A DNA stretch of 23,952 bases from Neisseriaceae bacterium (GCA_947441745.1 CANEUJ010000005.1:1-23952); one strand, 5' to 3'. Counted from the stretch's first letter, positions 8,169 to 15,756 are shown. Program-made: numbers and translations. Notes: generated from the letters alone by a model not told the origin.

Positions 8169-9249
8169 TGTTTAGCTCCTTTGTCATATAAGTAAGCGGT
8201 GGTTTGTTTATATATTCTTTAGTTTGCATCTCTTTTAGACGACTTAGTGTACGGGCAAATTCATCAATTAAGTCACCTGAATAGTATATTTGCTCCAAGC
8301 TAACATTTGTTGAGAGTGCTATTTTTGCTTGATTGTCATATAAGACATCAATTAATAAAATAAAGCGTCTTGCTATATCTTTATCTATAATTCTGGGAAT
8401 ATCGCTTATTATAAACCATTGATATTGTTTTATTAGCATAAGGTAGTCAAGCTGACTTCTTTTGTCACCACAAATAATATTAAAATCAAACCATATTATA
8501 CTACTACTTAATTGAATGAATGGGATTTGTCGTGCATTAATTTCAATATAATTATCTTTATTTATGGCCTCATCTTTAGAAATGCTATGAAAAATTTTAT
8601 CTAATAAGATTTTGGGATTTTGGGCACTAATTATAAATAAGTTATTTGTACTGTCATGTAGTAAACGGTAGTCATTAGAGCACACCAAATTTATTATATT
8701 AAGTTTGGTGTTGAATAATTCTATTGCAGGTAAAAAACGTTCACGCATAAGGCCATCAGAATATAAATCATCTGGTTTTGAGTTTGAAGTTGTTATGATA
8801 TAAATATTATGCTCAAATAAGCTTTTAAATAGATTGTTTAGTATCATGGCAGTTGCGATATCATTAACTAACATTTCATCTAAAAAAATGATTTTATATT
8901 GTTTACTTAGATTTTTAGCAACTATATTTAGAGGGTTATTATGGGATTTTAGAGTACTTAACTCGTACTGAATTTGGTACATAAACTCATGAAAATGCAT
9001 TCGCGTTTTTGCTTTATCTGGAAAGATACGATAGAGTTTATTTATAATCATTGATTTACCACAGCCAACGGAACCATAAATATAATAACCTAGGTATTTT
9101 GGTTTGTTAAACCAATTTTTAAAAAACCTTTGACTGTTAAATTTATGTATAAAACTATCTAATTGTTGTAGAATAGCTAGTTGTGCATTATCAAACTCAA
9201 GGTTTTTGTTTGTGGTTTGTTCAATATACCATTTTTCTAATGTTTGCAT
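8158..9249 (-). CDS. zapE: ZapE/AFG1-family AAA+-type cell division ATPase
   Basis: P-loop ATPase of the AFG1/ZapE family; in E. coli ZapE binds FtsZ and destabilises Z-ring bundles. The 363-residue protein shows Walker A GSVGCGKS at residues 59-66 and a Walker B-type FLDEMLVNDIATAMIL (LDE at 123-125). The sensor-like IITTSN and the DLYSDGLMRERFLPAI segment are both characteristic of the family. The ATG has no clear Shine-Dalgarno; only AT-rich sequence precedes it. It is the first gene of a zapE-pepN minus-strand pair and is divergent from the DUF2863-like gene across a 75-base spacer. Sequence divergence from the consensus (MLVND instead of FFVSD) is moderate, yet the fold assignment is secure. 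Confidence 0.9.
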   Translation of the reverse strand: MQTLEKWYIEQTTNKNLEFDNAQLAILQQLDSFIHKFNSQRFFKNWFNKPKYLGYYIYGSVGCGKSMIINKLYRIFPDKAKTRMHFHEFMYQIQYELSTLKSHNNPLNIVAKNLSKQYKIIFLDEMLVNDIATAMILNNLFKSLFEHNIYIITTSNSKPDDLYSDGLMRERFLPAIELFNTKLNIINLVCSNDYRLLHDSTNNLFIISAQNPKILLDKIFHSISKDEAINKDNYIEINARQIPFIQLSSSIIWFDFNIICGDKRSQLDYLMLIKQYQWFIISDIPRIIDKDIARRFILLIDVLYDNQAKIALSTNVSLEQIYYSGDLIDEFARTLSRLKEMQTKEYINKPPLTYMTKELNNVG

Positions 9250-9324
9250 GTTATTGTGTAATATAAAATAAAGAGTATATTTTAGCTTATAATGTTAATC
9301 TCTATGTAAGGTATTTTTAAAATA
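9250..9324. promoter_or_regulatory. Divergent promoter spacer between zapE and the DUF2863-like gene
   Basis: This is a 75-base, very AT-rich divergent gap. On the plus strand a perfect TATAAT lies at 9288-9293, about 31 bases before the ATG, but no good -35 pairs with it. On the minus strand TATACT (9279-9274) with TTAACA (9298-9293) is spaced only 13 bases apart. Both assignments are weak. Confidence 0.3.
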
Positions 9325-10305
9325 ATGATTTCTGATCCTCGTCAATATACAAAAGCATATCCTAAGACTAATATAATAATTCAAACGGCACTAGATGTTA
9401 AGGATAATAAGATATCTTCCAAAGATTTAGATGATATTATTGCTATTAAATTACGTGATGAACAAGATGCACTAATTAATATAGCACTTAATTTAGCTCC
9501 AGATAATAATACTGCAACTCTTATTTGGAACTCACTAAACCGTGCAGTTAATAATGTAGAATTAAGCAAGGCAAATATTTTTGCTATTCCTCTAATATTA
9601 GTTGCAGGTAGCAAAACTAAATCACACTTGAAACCACAAGTCGATACTGATAAACTTAATAAATTCTTTAATGATAATAACTTGTTTTTACCAAATAGTG
9701 ATTGTTTTATATCGGGTAAATTAATTGATCCTAATACCATTTCATCTATAAAATACTCTCAACTATACTATTGGGTACGTAATTTACAACAATCAAAGCT
9801 TTGGTTGCCAATATCTATTGAAGGTAGTAGTATTGAAACTCTTAATGAGGGTGTTTTTTTACGCTTTTTGATAGGCGTTAGTATTGATAGTAATGAGTCA
9901 AGTGGTATAGATACAATAGCCATACAAAGTAATTTAATGGGGTTAATGGGCTTAATAGGTGAGGAGCTTAAAACTGATGGAGTTACATTATTTCCTATTC
10001 CTTTTGCTTCAGTACCAATATCTCGTGCATTTGCTGTTGGTATTGAGTATCGTACTGAGATTGCAATATCAGTTGCTATAAGTAATATCGTTAAGAAAAT
10101 ACGAGAAGAACGCCTAACACCATGTGCCATAATATCAACACAAGGGGAAGCTATTAAGATTATAGTTAAATCTCTTGAAGACTCGGAACTGATAGAAACA
10201 ATATTATGGAATTTAACTAGATTTACCAGCTTTGAAGACGTTCTACAACAAATAACTAATCTACTTCATGATATAGGAATTTCCTATGACTTCAATATTG
10301 ATTAA
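9325..10305 (+). CDS. Conserved hypothetical protein, possibly DUF2863 family
   Basis: The product has 326 residues and no recognisable catalytic motif, signal peptide or membrane segment. It looks like a soluble cytoplasmic protein. The N-terminal half is helical (LDDIIAIKLRDEQDALINIAL...) and followed by FAIPLILVAGS, an order of features I associate with the betaproteobacterial DUF2863 family. The match is from memory and needs a profile search. The C-terminal half carries alternating hydrophobic strands (GVTLFPIPFASVP, CAIISTQGEAIKIIV). The gene's end overlaps rsxB by 20 bases, so translation of the two is probably coupled; a link to redox chemistry would only be guilt by association. The Shine-Dalgarno (AAGG) is weak and about 14 bases from the ATG. 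Confidence 0.55.
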   Translation: MISDPRQYTKAYPKTNIIIQTALDVKDNKISSKDLDDIIAIKLRDEQDALINIALNLAPDNNTATLIWNSLNRAVNNVELSKANIFAIPLILVAGSKTKSHLKPQVDTDKLNKFFNDNNLFLPNSDCFISGKLIDPNTISSIKYSQLYYWVRNLQQSKLWLPISIEGSSIETLNEGVFLRFLIGVSIDSNESSGIDTIAIQSNLMGLMGLIGEELKTDGVTLFPIPFASVPISRAFAVGIEYRTEIAISVAISNIVKKIREERLTPCAIISTQGEAIKIIVKSLEDSELIETILWNLTRFTSFEDVLQQITNLLHDIGISYDFNID

Positions 10306-10825
10306 ACAAATAGATGCAATACTGCCTCAAACTCAGTGTACTCGATGTGGATACCCTAGTTGTCTAGACTATGCAACAGCAGTTGCTAATAATGAGGCTG
10401 AAATTAATCAATGCCCTCCTGGGGGTGATGAAGGGATTTATAAGTTAGCGAATCTCACTGGTAAAGACTATCTTCCACTAAACCCACTAAATGGTGAAAT
10501 AAAACCGCGTAGTATTGCAATTATTGAAGAAGATAAATGTATCGGATGCACTTTATGTATCAAGGCATGTCCAGTTGATGCGATTCTTGGTAGCAATAAA
10601 ATGATGCATACTATAATTACTGATAAGTGTACTGGATGTGATTTATGCATACCTGTTTGTCCTGTGGATTGTATAATAATGGTAGAAGCAATCCCCACGG
10701 GATGGACAGATGCTCAAGCCGAAGTTGCTAGGCTTAATTATGAAAAACATAAATTACGAAAAATCAGAAATGAAGAGGCACGCCGTATAAGGCTTCTTGA
10801 ACAGTCTAAACGCTTACAAAAATAG
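10286..10825 (+). CDS. rsxB: RnfB/RsxB-type electron transport ferredoxin (short, soluble form)
   Basis: An iron-sulfur protein of the RnfB/RsxB family. Its 179 residues begin with the family-specific cluster domain CTRCGYPSC...CPPGG (Cys18, 21, 26, 43). Two bacterial 4Fe-4S ferredoxin motifs follow: CIGCTLCIKACP (85-96) and CTGCDLCIPVCP (115-126). The tail is rich in Lys, Arg and Glu and likely a helix. Classic RnfB has an N-terminal membrane helix; here the cluster domain starts almost at residue 1, as in the short betaproteobacterial form. No rnfACDGE genes are nearby, so it probably does not act in a local Rnf complex. The ATG follows AGGA by 7 bases, both inside a 15-base palindrome overlapping the end of the upstream gene, suggesting translational coupling. 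Confidence 0.88.
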   Translation: MTSILIKQIDAILPQTQCTRCGYPSCLDYATAVANNEAEINQCPPGGDEGIYKLANLTGKDYLPLNPLNGEIKPRSIAIIEEDKCIGCTLCIKACPVDAILGSNKMMHTIITDKCTGCDLCIPVCPVDCIIMVEAIPTGWTDAQAEVARLNYEKHKLRKIRNEEARRIRLLEQSKRLQK

Positions 10826-10841
10826 TAAAGGTTTTAAAAGT

Positions 10842-12629
10842 ATGTTGAAATTTTTGCTTGATTTAATTCGTTATCAGCCTTTAATTGGGAGTAAATCATT
10901 TCGAACACGGCTTTTGAGTAACGAGTTATTAAGTCCTAGGCTATTACAGTTTTTATTAATACTAACCGTCTTAGTAAATATATTTGGGGTTCTTTTTCCA
11001 GTATTGGGTAGTAATGACTCTTATTTTTATGCAGTTGTAGCAAAACATATTGTTGAAAATAATGATTGGATAAATCTAAGCTATGCCAATCATGATTGGC
11101 TAGACAAGCCTCATTTTCCATTTTGGTTAACGGCTATTTCATACAAGATATTTGGGGTTAATGCTTTTGCATATATTATTCCAGGGTTTCTTTTTTACCT
11201 AATTGGTGCTCGTTATACCTACCTAATTGCCAAACGTTTATACACTCCTGAGGTAGGTATTGTTGCCTCGATATTATATTTGACAGCAATTCATTTGATG
11301 TTATCGGCTATTGATATTAGGGCTGAAGCCTATCTACTTGGCGAAATTATCCCCGCGTGTTATTATTGGCATATCTATAACCAAAACAACTCCAAAAAAT
11401 TTGTTATGCTAAAGGGAGCTATTTTCACTGCTTTAGCTATAATGACTAAAGGGATGTTTGTTGTTTTTACTATTTTTGGTGGGGTTATATCATTATGGTT
11501 GTATAATCGCCAGTGGAAAAACTTTATTAATAGTCGCTTTTTATTAGCACTTGTAACATCTTTATTATTTATTACTCCAGAGCTAGTAGCTTTGATACTA
11601 CAATTTGACTTACATCCTGAAAAGGTGATTTTTGGCAAAACAAATGTATCGGGGCTTAAGTTTTTCTTTTGGGATAGCCAATTTGGTCGTTTTTTTGATA
11701 ATGGTCCAATCACGAGCGGACATATATCAAATAGGATAGGTCATTATTTTTATTTTCTCCATACTTTTTTGTGGGCTTTTTTACCCTGGAGTATAGTTTT
11801 TATCGTTGCACTATATAATATCTATAAAGATTTTAGCTTGTCACCAGATTTACCAAAAGTTAATGAACAAAAAAATAATCATATATTTCTTTTAGGATCA
11901 TTTATCCCAACATTTATTTTATTTAGTTGTACTACATTTCAGTTGGATCATTATACCAATATTTTAATTCCATTTGCTACAATAATTTGTGCCAACTGGA
12001 TATGTAATAAAGCAACTCGCTTTGTTAAACATCCAGTGTTTTATTCTCAAGTTATATTATCATATATTTTATGGTTACTAGTATCAATAATGGCAATACT
12101 AGTTTTTAATGGTACGTTATTTGTATTAATGATCAGTATATGTGTATTAACTATCGCTTTATTTGGAATATTTAATAACAATCGTCAATTAAATAAATCA
12201 ATGGTTTATCCAGTTTTAGCAATATTATTAGTATTTTTATGTTTAATGTTTATTGGGGGACGCTTGTATTCAAGAGATGATGCAGGATATAAAATATCTG
12301 AATATTTGGCGAATCAACCAAAGATTCTCTTAGTGGATTATCATCTGGATTATTCCTCTCTAGAGTTTCATAATAAAAATCCTTACCTACGTGCTGAGAG
12401 TTTATCTGATTTAGGCGAGTTGCATGAATCTTATTATCTAGTAATACATAAAGAAGCTTGGAATGATGTACAAAAATCTATAAATACCGGTAAAATTATC
12501 GAGACATTTCCATGGATAAGGCAGGAGAAATATATACCAACATTATTTAGTTTGGATAAACGTAATAAAGATACTGAAGAATTAGAGTTGGTTTTAGTTC
12601 CTGATGCAAGTACAGAAAAAACTTTATAA
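10842..12629 (+). CDS. ArnT/PMT-like GT-C glycosyltransferase (family 39-type), integral membrane
   Basis: A polytopic membrane glycosyltransferase of the ArnT/protein O-mannosyltransferase superfamily. These enzymes take a sugar from a polyprenyl-phosphate donor and add it to lipid A or protein at the periplasmic face. After a first membrane segment (LLILTVLVNIFGVLFPV) comes the loop NDSYFYAVVAKHIVENNDW...LDKPHFPFWL, equivalent to the catalytic Asp loop and 'KPP' region of ArnT. Around ten further hydrophobic segments follow, then a soluble C-terminal domain of about 110 residues. I chose ATG 10842 (595 residues, AAAGG at 10827-10831) over an in-frame TTG at 10797 that would overlap rsxB by 29 bases. 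It heads a four-gene cassette with a lipid phosphatase, a second GT-C enzyme and a polyprenyl-phosphate sugar synthase. The sugar and acceptor are unknown. Confidence 0.82.
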   Translation: MLKFLLDLIRYQPLIGSKSFRTRLLSNELLSPRLLQFLLILTVLVNIFGVLFPVLGSNDSYFYAVVAKHIVENNDWINLSYANHDWLDKPHFPFWLTAISYKIFGVNAFAYIIPGFLFYLIGARYTYLIAKRLYTPEVGIVASILYLTAIHLMLSAIDIRAEAYLLGEIIPACYYWHIYNQNNSKKFVMLKGAIFTALAIMTKGMFVVFTIFGGVISLWLYNRQWKNFINSRFLLALVTSLLFITPELVALILQFDLHPEKVIFGKTNVSGLKFFFWDSQFGRFFDNGPITSGHISNRIGHYFYFLHTFLWAFLPWSIVFIVALYNIYKDFSLSPDLPKVNEQKNNHIFLLGSFIPTFILFSCTTFQLDHYTNILIPFATIICANWICNKATRFVKHPVFYSQVILSYILWLLVSIMAILVFNGTLFVLMISICVLTIALFGIFNNNRQLNKSMVYPVLAILLVFLCLMFIGGRLYSRDDAGYKISEYLANQPKILLVDYHLDYSSLEFHNKNPYLRAESLSDLGELHESYYLVIHKEAWNDVQKSINTGKIIETFPWIRQEKYIPTLFSLDKRNKDTEELELVLVPDASTEKTL

Positions 12630-12642
12630 AGAAAGTGGGTAA

Positions 12643-13281
12643 ATGACCAAAAAATCTTTAGTAATAGTGTTGCCTTTGTTAATTCTTAGCATTTTTATTT
12701 ATTATTCACCAATAATTGATCAGTGTTTGGCGGATTTTACATATAACAATGTAACTCATAAGTTTTATGGTGAAGAACATCTATGGTGTAAAATTGTTTA
12801 TTACTCTATCCCTGTAATAACTACCTTATTGATTATATTTTATTTATTTAAACTGATAAAATGTGGAGTAAATACTATTAGAAAGCAAGCGGTAATCGTA
12901 CTGCTTTCCCTTTTATTAGGCCCAGGGCTTATAGTAAACACAGTATTTAAAGACCATTGGGGTCGTCCACGCCCTTATCAAGTAATGCGGGACGGTAAGG
13001 TGTTTTCTCCAGTATATGAACCTCATCTAGGTAATTCATCAAGCAATAGTTTTCCTTGCGGTCACGGCTCAATTGGGTTTTTTGTTGGAGTGCCATTACT
13101 TGCAAATGGGCGAAGAAAAGCTGGTACAATAGTTAGCTTAGGATTTGGCTCACTAGTTGGATTAGTTAGAATGTTACAAGGTGGTCACTATTTAAGCGAT
13201 GTTGTTTTTTGTGCGATTTTTGTAATTTTATCATTTGAGTTAGTTAATTATAGTATCAATAAATTTATTAAAAGTAGTTGA
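12643..13281 (+). CDS. PAP2-superfamily membrane phosphatase
   Basis: A 212-residue membrane acid phosphatase of the PAP2 type (PgpB/LpxE/LpxF-like). These remove phosphate from lipids such as undecaprenyl diphosphate, phosphatidylglycerophosphate or lipid A. The three family motifs are present: K103-x6-R110-P111 (KDHWGRPRP), FPCGH at 137-141 with the catalytic His141, and R176-x5-H182-x3-D186 (RMLQGGHYLSD). The middle motif has Cys in place of the usual Ser of PSGH. Hydrophobic segments at about 6-22, 52-70, 83-100, 144-152, 160-178 and 186-205 fit a six-helix protein. It sits 13 bases after the first GT-C gene and 2 bases before the second, so it belongs to the same transcript. Substrate could be lipid A (as LpxE) or the spent polyprenyl carrier; the sequence does not decide. 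Confidence 0.85.
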   Translation: MTKKSLVIVLPLLILSIFIYYSPIIDQCLADFTYNNVTHKFYGEEHLWCKIVYYSIPVITTLLIIFYLFKLIKCGVNTIRKQAVIVLLSLLLGPGLIVNTVFKDHWGRPRPYQVMRDGKVFSPVYEPHLGNSSSNSFPCGHGSIGFFVGVPLLANGRRKAGTIVSLGFGSLVGLVRMLQGGHYLSDVVFCAIFVILSFELVNYSINKFIKSS

Positions 13282-13283
13282 AT

Positions 13284-14687
13284 ATGAATAGAAAAGTACA
13301 GTTGTTCTTTGTAGCTATAATTATCATTAATTTGATTTTTAATGGGCAATTTCAGCTTCATTATGATGAGGTTTATTATTGGGTATGGAGTCAAAATTTA
13401 AGAATGTCATACTTTGACCATCCACCAATGATTGCTTATATGATTCGACTAGCATCATTTTTTGGTCATGGTGAGTTTTTTGTTAGGTTACCTGCTTTGG
13501 TAACTACTGCTATTACTGTCTTAGTGCTTTATAAGTTAGCTCTTAGAATGTTTAATCAAAAAATAGCAGATATTACTGCTATACTCTTATTGTCTTGCCC
13601 TCTTATTCAGGGTATGTTTTTTATTGTTACACCAGATTCGCCCCTTCTAATGTTTTGGGCTCTTACCCTATATGCTCTATATATTGGCTTATTTGAGAAT
13701 AAAGTTTTATATATATATCTTGCAGGATTTTTTGCGGGATGTGCTTTATTATCAAAATATACAGGCATACTTATCTTTCCAAGCGTGTTTTTATTTTTAA
13801 TTGTCAGTAAAGAATTCCGCCATTATTTATTAAAAAAAGACATTTATTTAGCTTTTATTTTGGCATTACTTGTTTTTTCACCAGTAATTATTTGGAACTA
13901 TCAACATGAGTGGGCATCATTAGCTTTTCAGATCAATCATGGCGTTGATAGCTCTCACAAATTAAATCTCCAGAGTTTTGGTGATTTTTGGGGTGGTGCA
14001 GTAATTTTAGTTAGTCCAATTATATTTATCACTATGTTTATTTATATAATTTCTCATTGGAAAACTAATATAGCGACTTCAAAGTTAGCTTTTTTATTAT
14101 GTACTTGTATATTTGGTTTTTTATTTTTTGCTTATTGTAGCTTTTATAAACACACTGAGGCTAATTGGCCAGCACCAGTATATTTATCAGGAATTATTCT
14201 CACTGCTTATTGGTTATCTTTAGCCAATAAAAAGTGGGTTTGTATATCTAGTGTAGTGTTTATTTTTATTGTATTATTAATATGTAAGCTTCCTTTAGTA
14301 TTTATTCCTCGTCAAATTCATAACAAAATACCAGCCATAAATAATTTTTTTGGTGAAAAAGAAAATGTAATGAAATTAAGACCATATATAAAGCCAGATA
14401 CAGTATTATTGGCTTGTGATTATGGGAATGCTTCTAGAGCAATGTATTATCTTGGATTGGATAGTATAGGTGTACCATATAAATTGCCTTTCTCGAATGA
14501 GTTTAGATATTTAAACCAAGAGATAAGCCCTGATCTTAAAAATGCAATATACATATGTGACAATGAAGATCCCAATGCATTAGATATAATGCATAGCTAT
14601 TTTAGGTCAATACATCTTGTTAAAGCTCTTACTTATTCTAACAAAGTTGTTGATAGTAAATTATATATATATCAAGTAAATAACTAA
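13284..14687 (+). CDS. Second ArnT/PMT-like GT-C glycosyltransferase, integral membrane
   Basis: A 467-residue membrane glycosyltransferase of the family 39 type, distinct from the gene upstream. The first periplasmic loop has the acidic pair HYDEVYYWVWSQNL and the downstream YFDHPPMIAYMI, matching the DE...HPP signature of ArnT-like and PMT-like enzymes. Many hydrophobic helices follow (for example 70-90, 120-135, 185-205, 250-270), then HTEANWPAPVYLSG, typical of the superfamily, and a short soluble tail. I chose ATG 13284 rather than TTG 13278, which overlaps the PAP2 stop. Its last codons and stop are part of a 17-base perfect tandem duplication. The enzyme probably uses the polyprenyl-phosphate sugar made by the next gene to decorate lipid A or another envelope acceptor; in Francisella, ArnT-like FlmK and a DPM-like synthase do this. 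Confidence 0.82.
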   Translation: MNRKVQLFFVAIIIINLIFNGQFQLHYDEVYYWVWSQNLRMSYFDHPPMIAYMIRLASFFGHGEFFVRLPALVTTAITVLVLYKLALRMFNQKIADITAILLLSCPLIQGMFFIVTPDSPLLMFWALTLYALYIGLFENKVLYIYLAGFFAGCALLSKYTGILIFPSVFLFLIVSKEFRHYLLKKDIYLAFILALLVFSPVIIWNYQHEWASLAFQINHGVDSSHKLNLQSFGDFWGGAVILVSPIIFITMFIYIISHWKTNIATSKLAFLLCTCIFGFLFFAYCSFYKHTEANWPAPVYLSGIILTAYWLSLANKKWVCISSVVFIFIVLLICKLPLVFIPRQIHNKIPAINNFFGEKENVMKLRPYIKPDTVLLACDYGNASRAMYYLGLDSIGVPYKLPFSNEFRYLNQEISPDLKNAIYICDNEDPNALDIMHSYFRSIHLVKALTYSNKVVDSKLYIYQVNN

Positions 14688-14706
14688 TTCAAGTAAATAA
14701 CTAATT
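14673..14706 (+). repeat. Perfect 17-bp tandem duplication at the end of the second GT-C gene
   Basis: CAAGTAAATAACTAATT occurs at 14673-14689 and again at 14690-14706 without mismatch. The first copy encodes the final Q-V-N-N and the TAA stop; the second fills the spacer just before the Shine-Dalgarno of the next gene. Confidence 0.95.
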
Positions 14707-14720
14707 TTTTGGAGGCAAAT

Positions 14721-15446
14721 ATGACCAAGCACCTGATTATTATAGCAACTTATAATGAAAAAGGAAATATTGAGAAACTTCTTAGTGAAATATTTGCCGT
14801 TGTTCCTCATGTTAATGTTTTGGTGATTGATGATAACTCACCAGATAAGACTTATGAAATTGTAGAGAAATTAGCTAAAGATAAATATAATGATAATCTT
14901 TTTCTTATGAAAAGAGCAGCTAAGCTTGGTCTTGGTACTGCGTATATTGCTGGATTTAATTGGGGGATTGAGCGTCAGTATGATGTGATTATGCATATGG
15001 ATGCAGATTTTTCTCATCATCCACGTTATATACCTGAATTTTTTGAAGCTATCAAAACTAATGATTTGGTTTTGGGTAGTCGTTATATTAAAGGTGGAGG
15101 TGTTGTTAATTGGGGCTTTAAGCGTAAACTAATTAGTATGGGTGGTAGCCTTTATTCTAGAGTTATATTAGGTCTAAAAACTCGTGATTTAACTGGTGGT
15201 TTTAAATGTTTTAGACGTAAAGCACTTGAGTCAATAGATGTGAATAACCTAAAATCAACAGGTTATTCATTTCAAGTAGAGACTACTTATAAAGCATTTC
15301 TAAATGGCTTTAAGATTAAAGAAATACCAATTATTTTTGAAGATCGTGTTGTTGGTCAGTCGAAGATGTCATCAGGGATATTTGTTGAGGCTTTATTGAT
15401 GGTAATTAAATTAAGATTGTCAGTGAAAAAGATTAACCCTAAATAA
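14721..15446 (+). CDS. Polyprenyl-phosphate glycosyltransferase (DPM1-like, GT2 family)
   Basis: A 241-residue GT-A enzyme of the dolichyl/polyprenyl-phosphate mannose synthase family. It transfers a sugar from a nucleotide donor to a polyprenyl phosphate at the cytoplasmic face. Visible motifs are ATYNEKGNI (9-17), the donor-binding DDNSPD (37-42), the metal-binding DAD in HMDADFSHHP (94-96), LGSRYIKGG and TGGFKCFRRKAL. There are no strong C-terminal membrane helices, so it resembles the small soluble or peripheral DPM1 type rather than ArnC/GtrB. I chose ATG 14721 because GGAGG (14711-14715) sits 5 bases ahead; an in-frame TTG at 14709 would overlap that Shine-Dalgarno. It closes the cassette and most likely charges the carrier used by the two GT-C transferases. 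The sugar (mannose, GalN or another) cannot be read. Confidence 0.88.
   Translation: MTKHLIIIATYNEKGNIEKLLSEIFAVVPHVNVLVIDDNSPDKTYEIVEKLAKDKYNDNLFLMKRAAKLGLGTAYIAGFNWGIERQYDVIMHMDADFSHHPRYIPEFFEAIKTNDLVLGSRYIKGGGVVNWGFKRKLISMGGSLYSRVILGLKTRDLTGGFKCFRRKALESIDVNNLKSTGYSFQVETTYKAFLNGFKIKEIPIIFEDRVVGQSKMSSGIFVEALLMVIKLRLSVKKINPK
15417..15445 (+). promoter_or_regulatory. Candidate promoter of the 6S-like RNA
   Basis: TTGTCA (15417-15422), a 17-base spacer, then TAAATA (15440-15445), inside the 3' end of the DPM1-like gene. The predicted +1 is near 15452, where the closing stem of the RNA begins. The -35 is good; the -10 is weak. Confidence 0.35.
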
Positions 15447-15451
15447 GAAGT

Positions 15452-15632
15452 GTTCCCACATGTGCCGTATGATTTAATATTTTGATGAACCCAATTATAA
15501 AGGTCGGAATTTGCTTATGGCTTTTGGGGCTATTTAGTTAAAAACGGCACACGCACACCATATGAAAGCTACTCCATATAAATTCATCATAGGTTCAAAA
15601 ATATTATTCAACTACGCGGTAACCGCAGGAAC
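15452..15632 (+). ncRNA. ssrS: Candidate 6S RNA (SsrS-like), about 181 nt
   Basis: The non-coding spacer folds into a rod like 6S RNA, the RNA that mimics an open promoter and sequesters sigma-70 RNA polymerase. The ends pair (TGTTCC 15451-15456 with GGAACA 15628-15633). An open bubble follows (15457-15475 against 15606-15627), with a small GCGG/CCGC hairpin on its 3' side (15616-15626). Then comes a 14-bp stem with a two-base bulge (15476-15483 with 15598-15605; 15486-15491 with 15592-15597), and a distal stem (GCTT/AAGC and ATGG/CCAT, 15513-15520 with 15558-15569). From memory, UUAAAAACGGCACACGCAC resembles the UUAAAACUGCGACGACAC block of E. coli 6S, and GUGCCGUAUGAUU resembles GAGCCGAUAUU. 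Ends are approximate. It lies between the glycan cassette and sdhC, not beside the 5-formyltetrahydrofolate cyclo-ligase gene found next to ssrS in enterics. Confidence 0.5.
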
Positions 15633-15638
15633 AATGCT

Positions 15639-15668
15639 ATTATAACACCCTTCATTTAGCACGTTCAA
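15639..15668 (-). promoter_or_regulatory. Strong minus-strand promoter-like site facing the 6S-like RNA
   Basis: On the minus strand TTGAAC (15668-15663), an 18-base spacer, and a perfect TATAAT (15644-15639) preceded by TGT give an extended -10. The predicted start is 15632, exactly the other end of the RNA stem. It would drive an antisense copy or indicate that the RNA is encoded on this strand. Confidence 0.4.
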
Positions 15669-15708
15669 ATTATTTTTTATATGAAATTATCTATTGCTAT
15701 GCACCTAA

Positions 15709-15714
15709 TATGAT
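15709..15714 (+). promoter_or_regulatory. Tentative -10 of the sdh operon promoter
   Basis: TATGAT (15709-15714) lies 42 bases before the sdhC ATG in the spacer 15633-15756. No good -35 is seen at 16-18 bases. AGGA at 15743-15746 is the sdhC Shine-Dalgarno. I see no other gene in this spacer. Confidence 0.3.
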
Positions 15715-15756
15715 AAAATATCTGGTAAATATGATTTTTGTTAGGATGTTATACAA

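Noticed and set aside
9381..10130. Two minus-strand open frames of about 120 codons opposite the DUF2863-like gene
   Set aside because: They are antisense shadows of a long plus-strand gene, lack start signals and show no family resemblance.
10797..10841. TTG start extending the first GT-C protein into rsxB
   Set aside because: The extra 15 residues are polar and overlap rsxB, with no Shine-Dalgarno; ATG 10842 has AAAGG in place.
15447..15756. tRNA gene or small protein in the long spacer before sdhC
   Set aside because: No cloverleaf, CCA end or TTCGA-type T-loop was seen, and no frame has a start with a Shine-Dalgarno; the rod-like RNA fold accounts for the first 190 bases.
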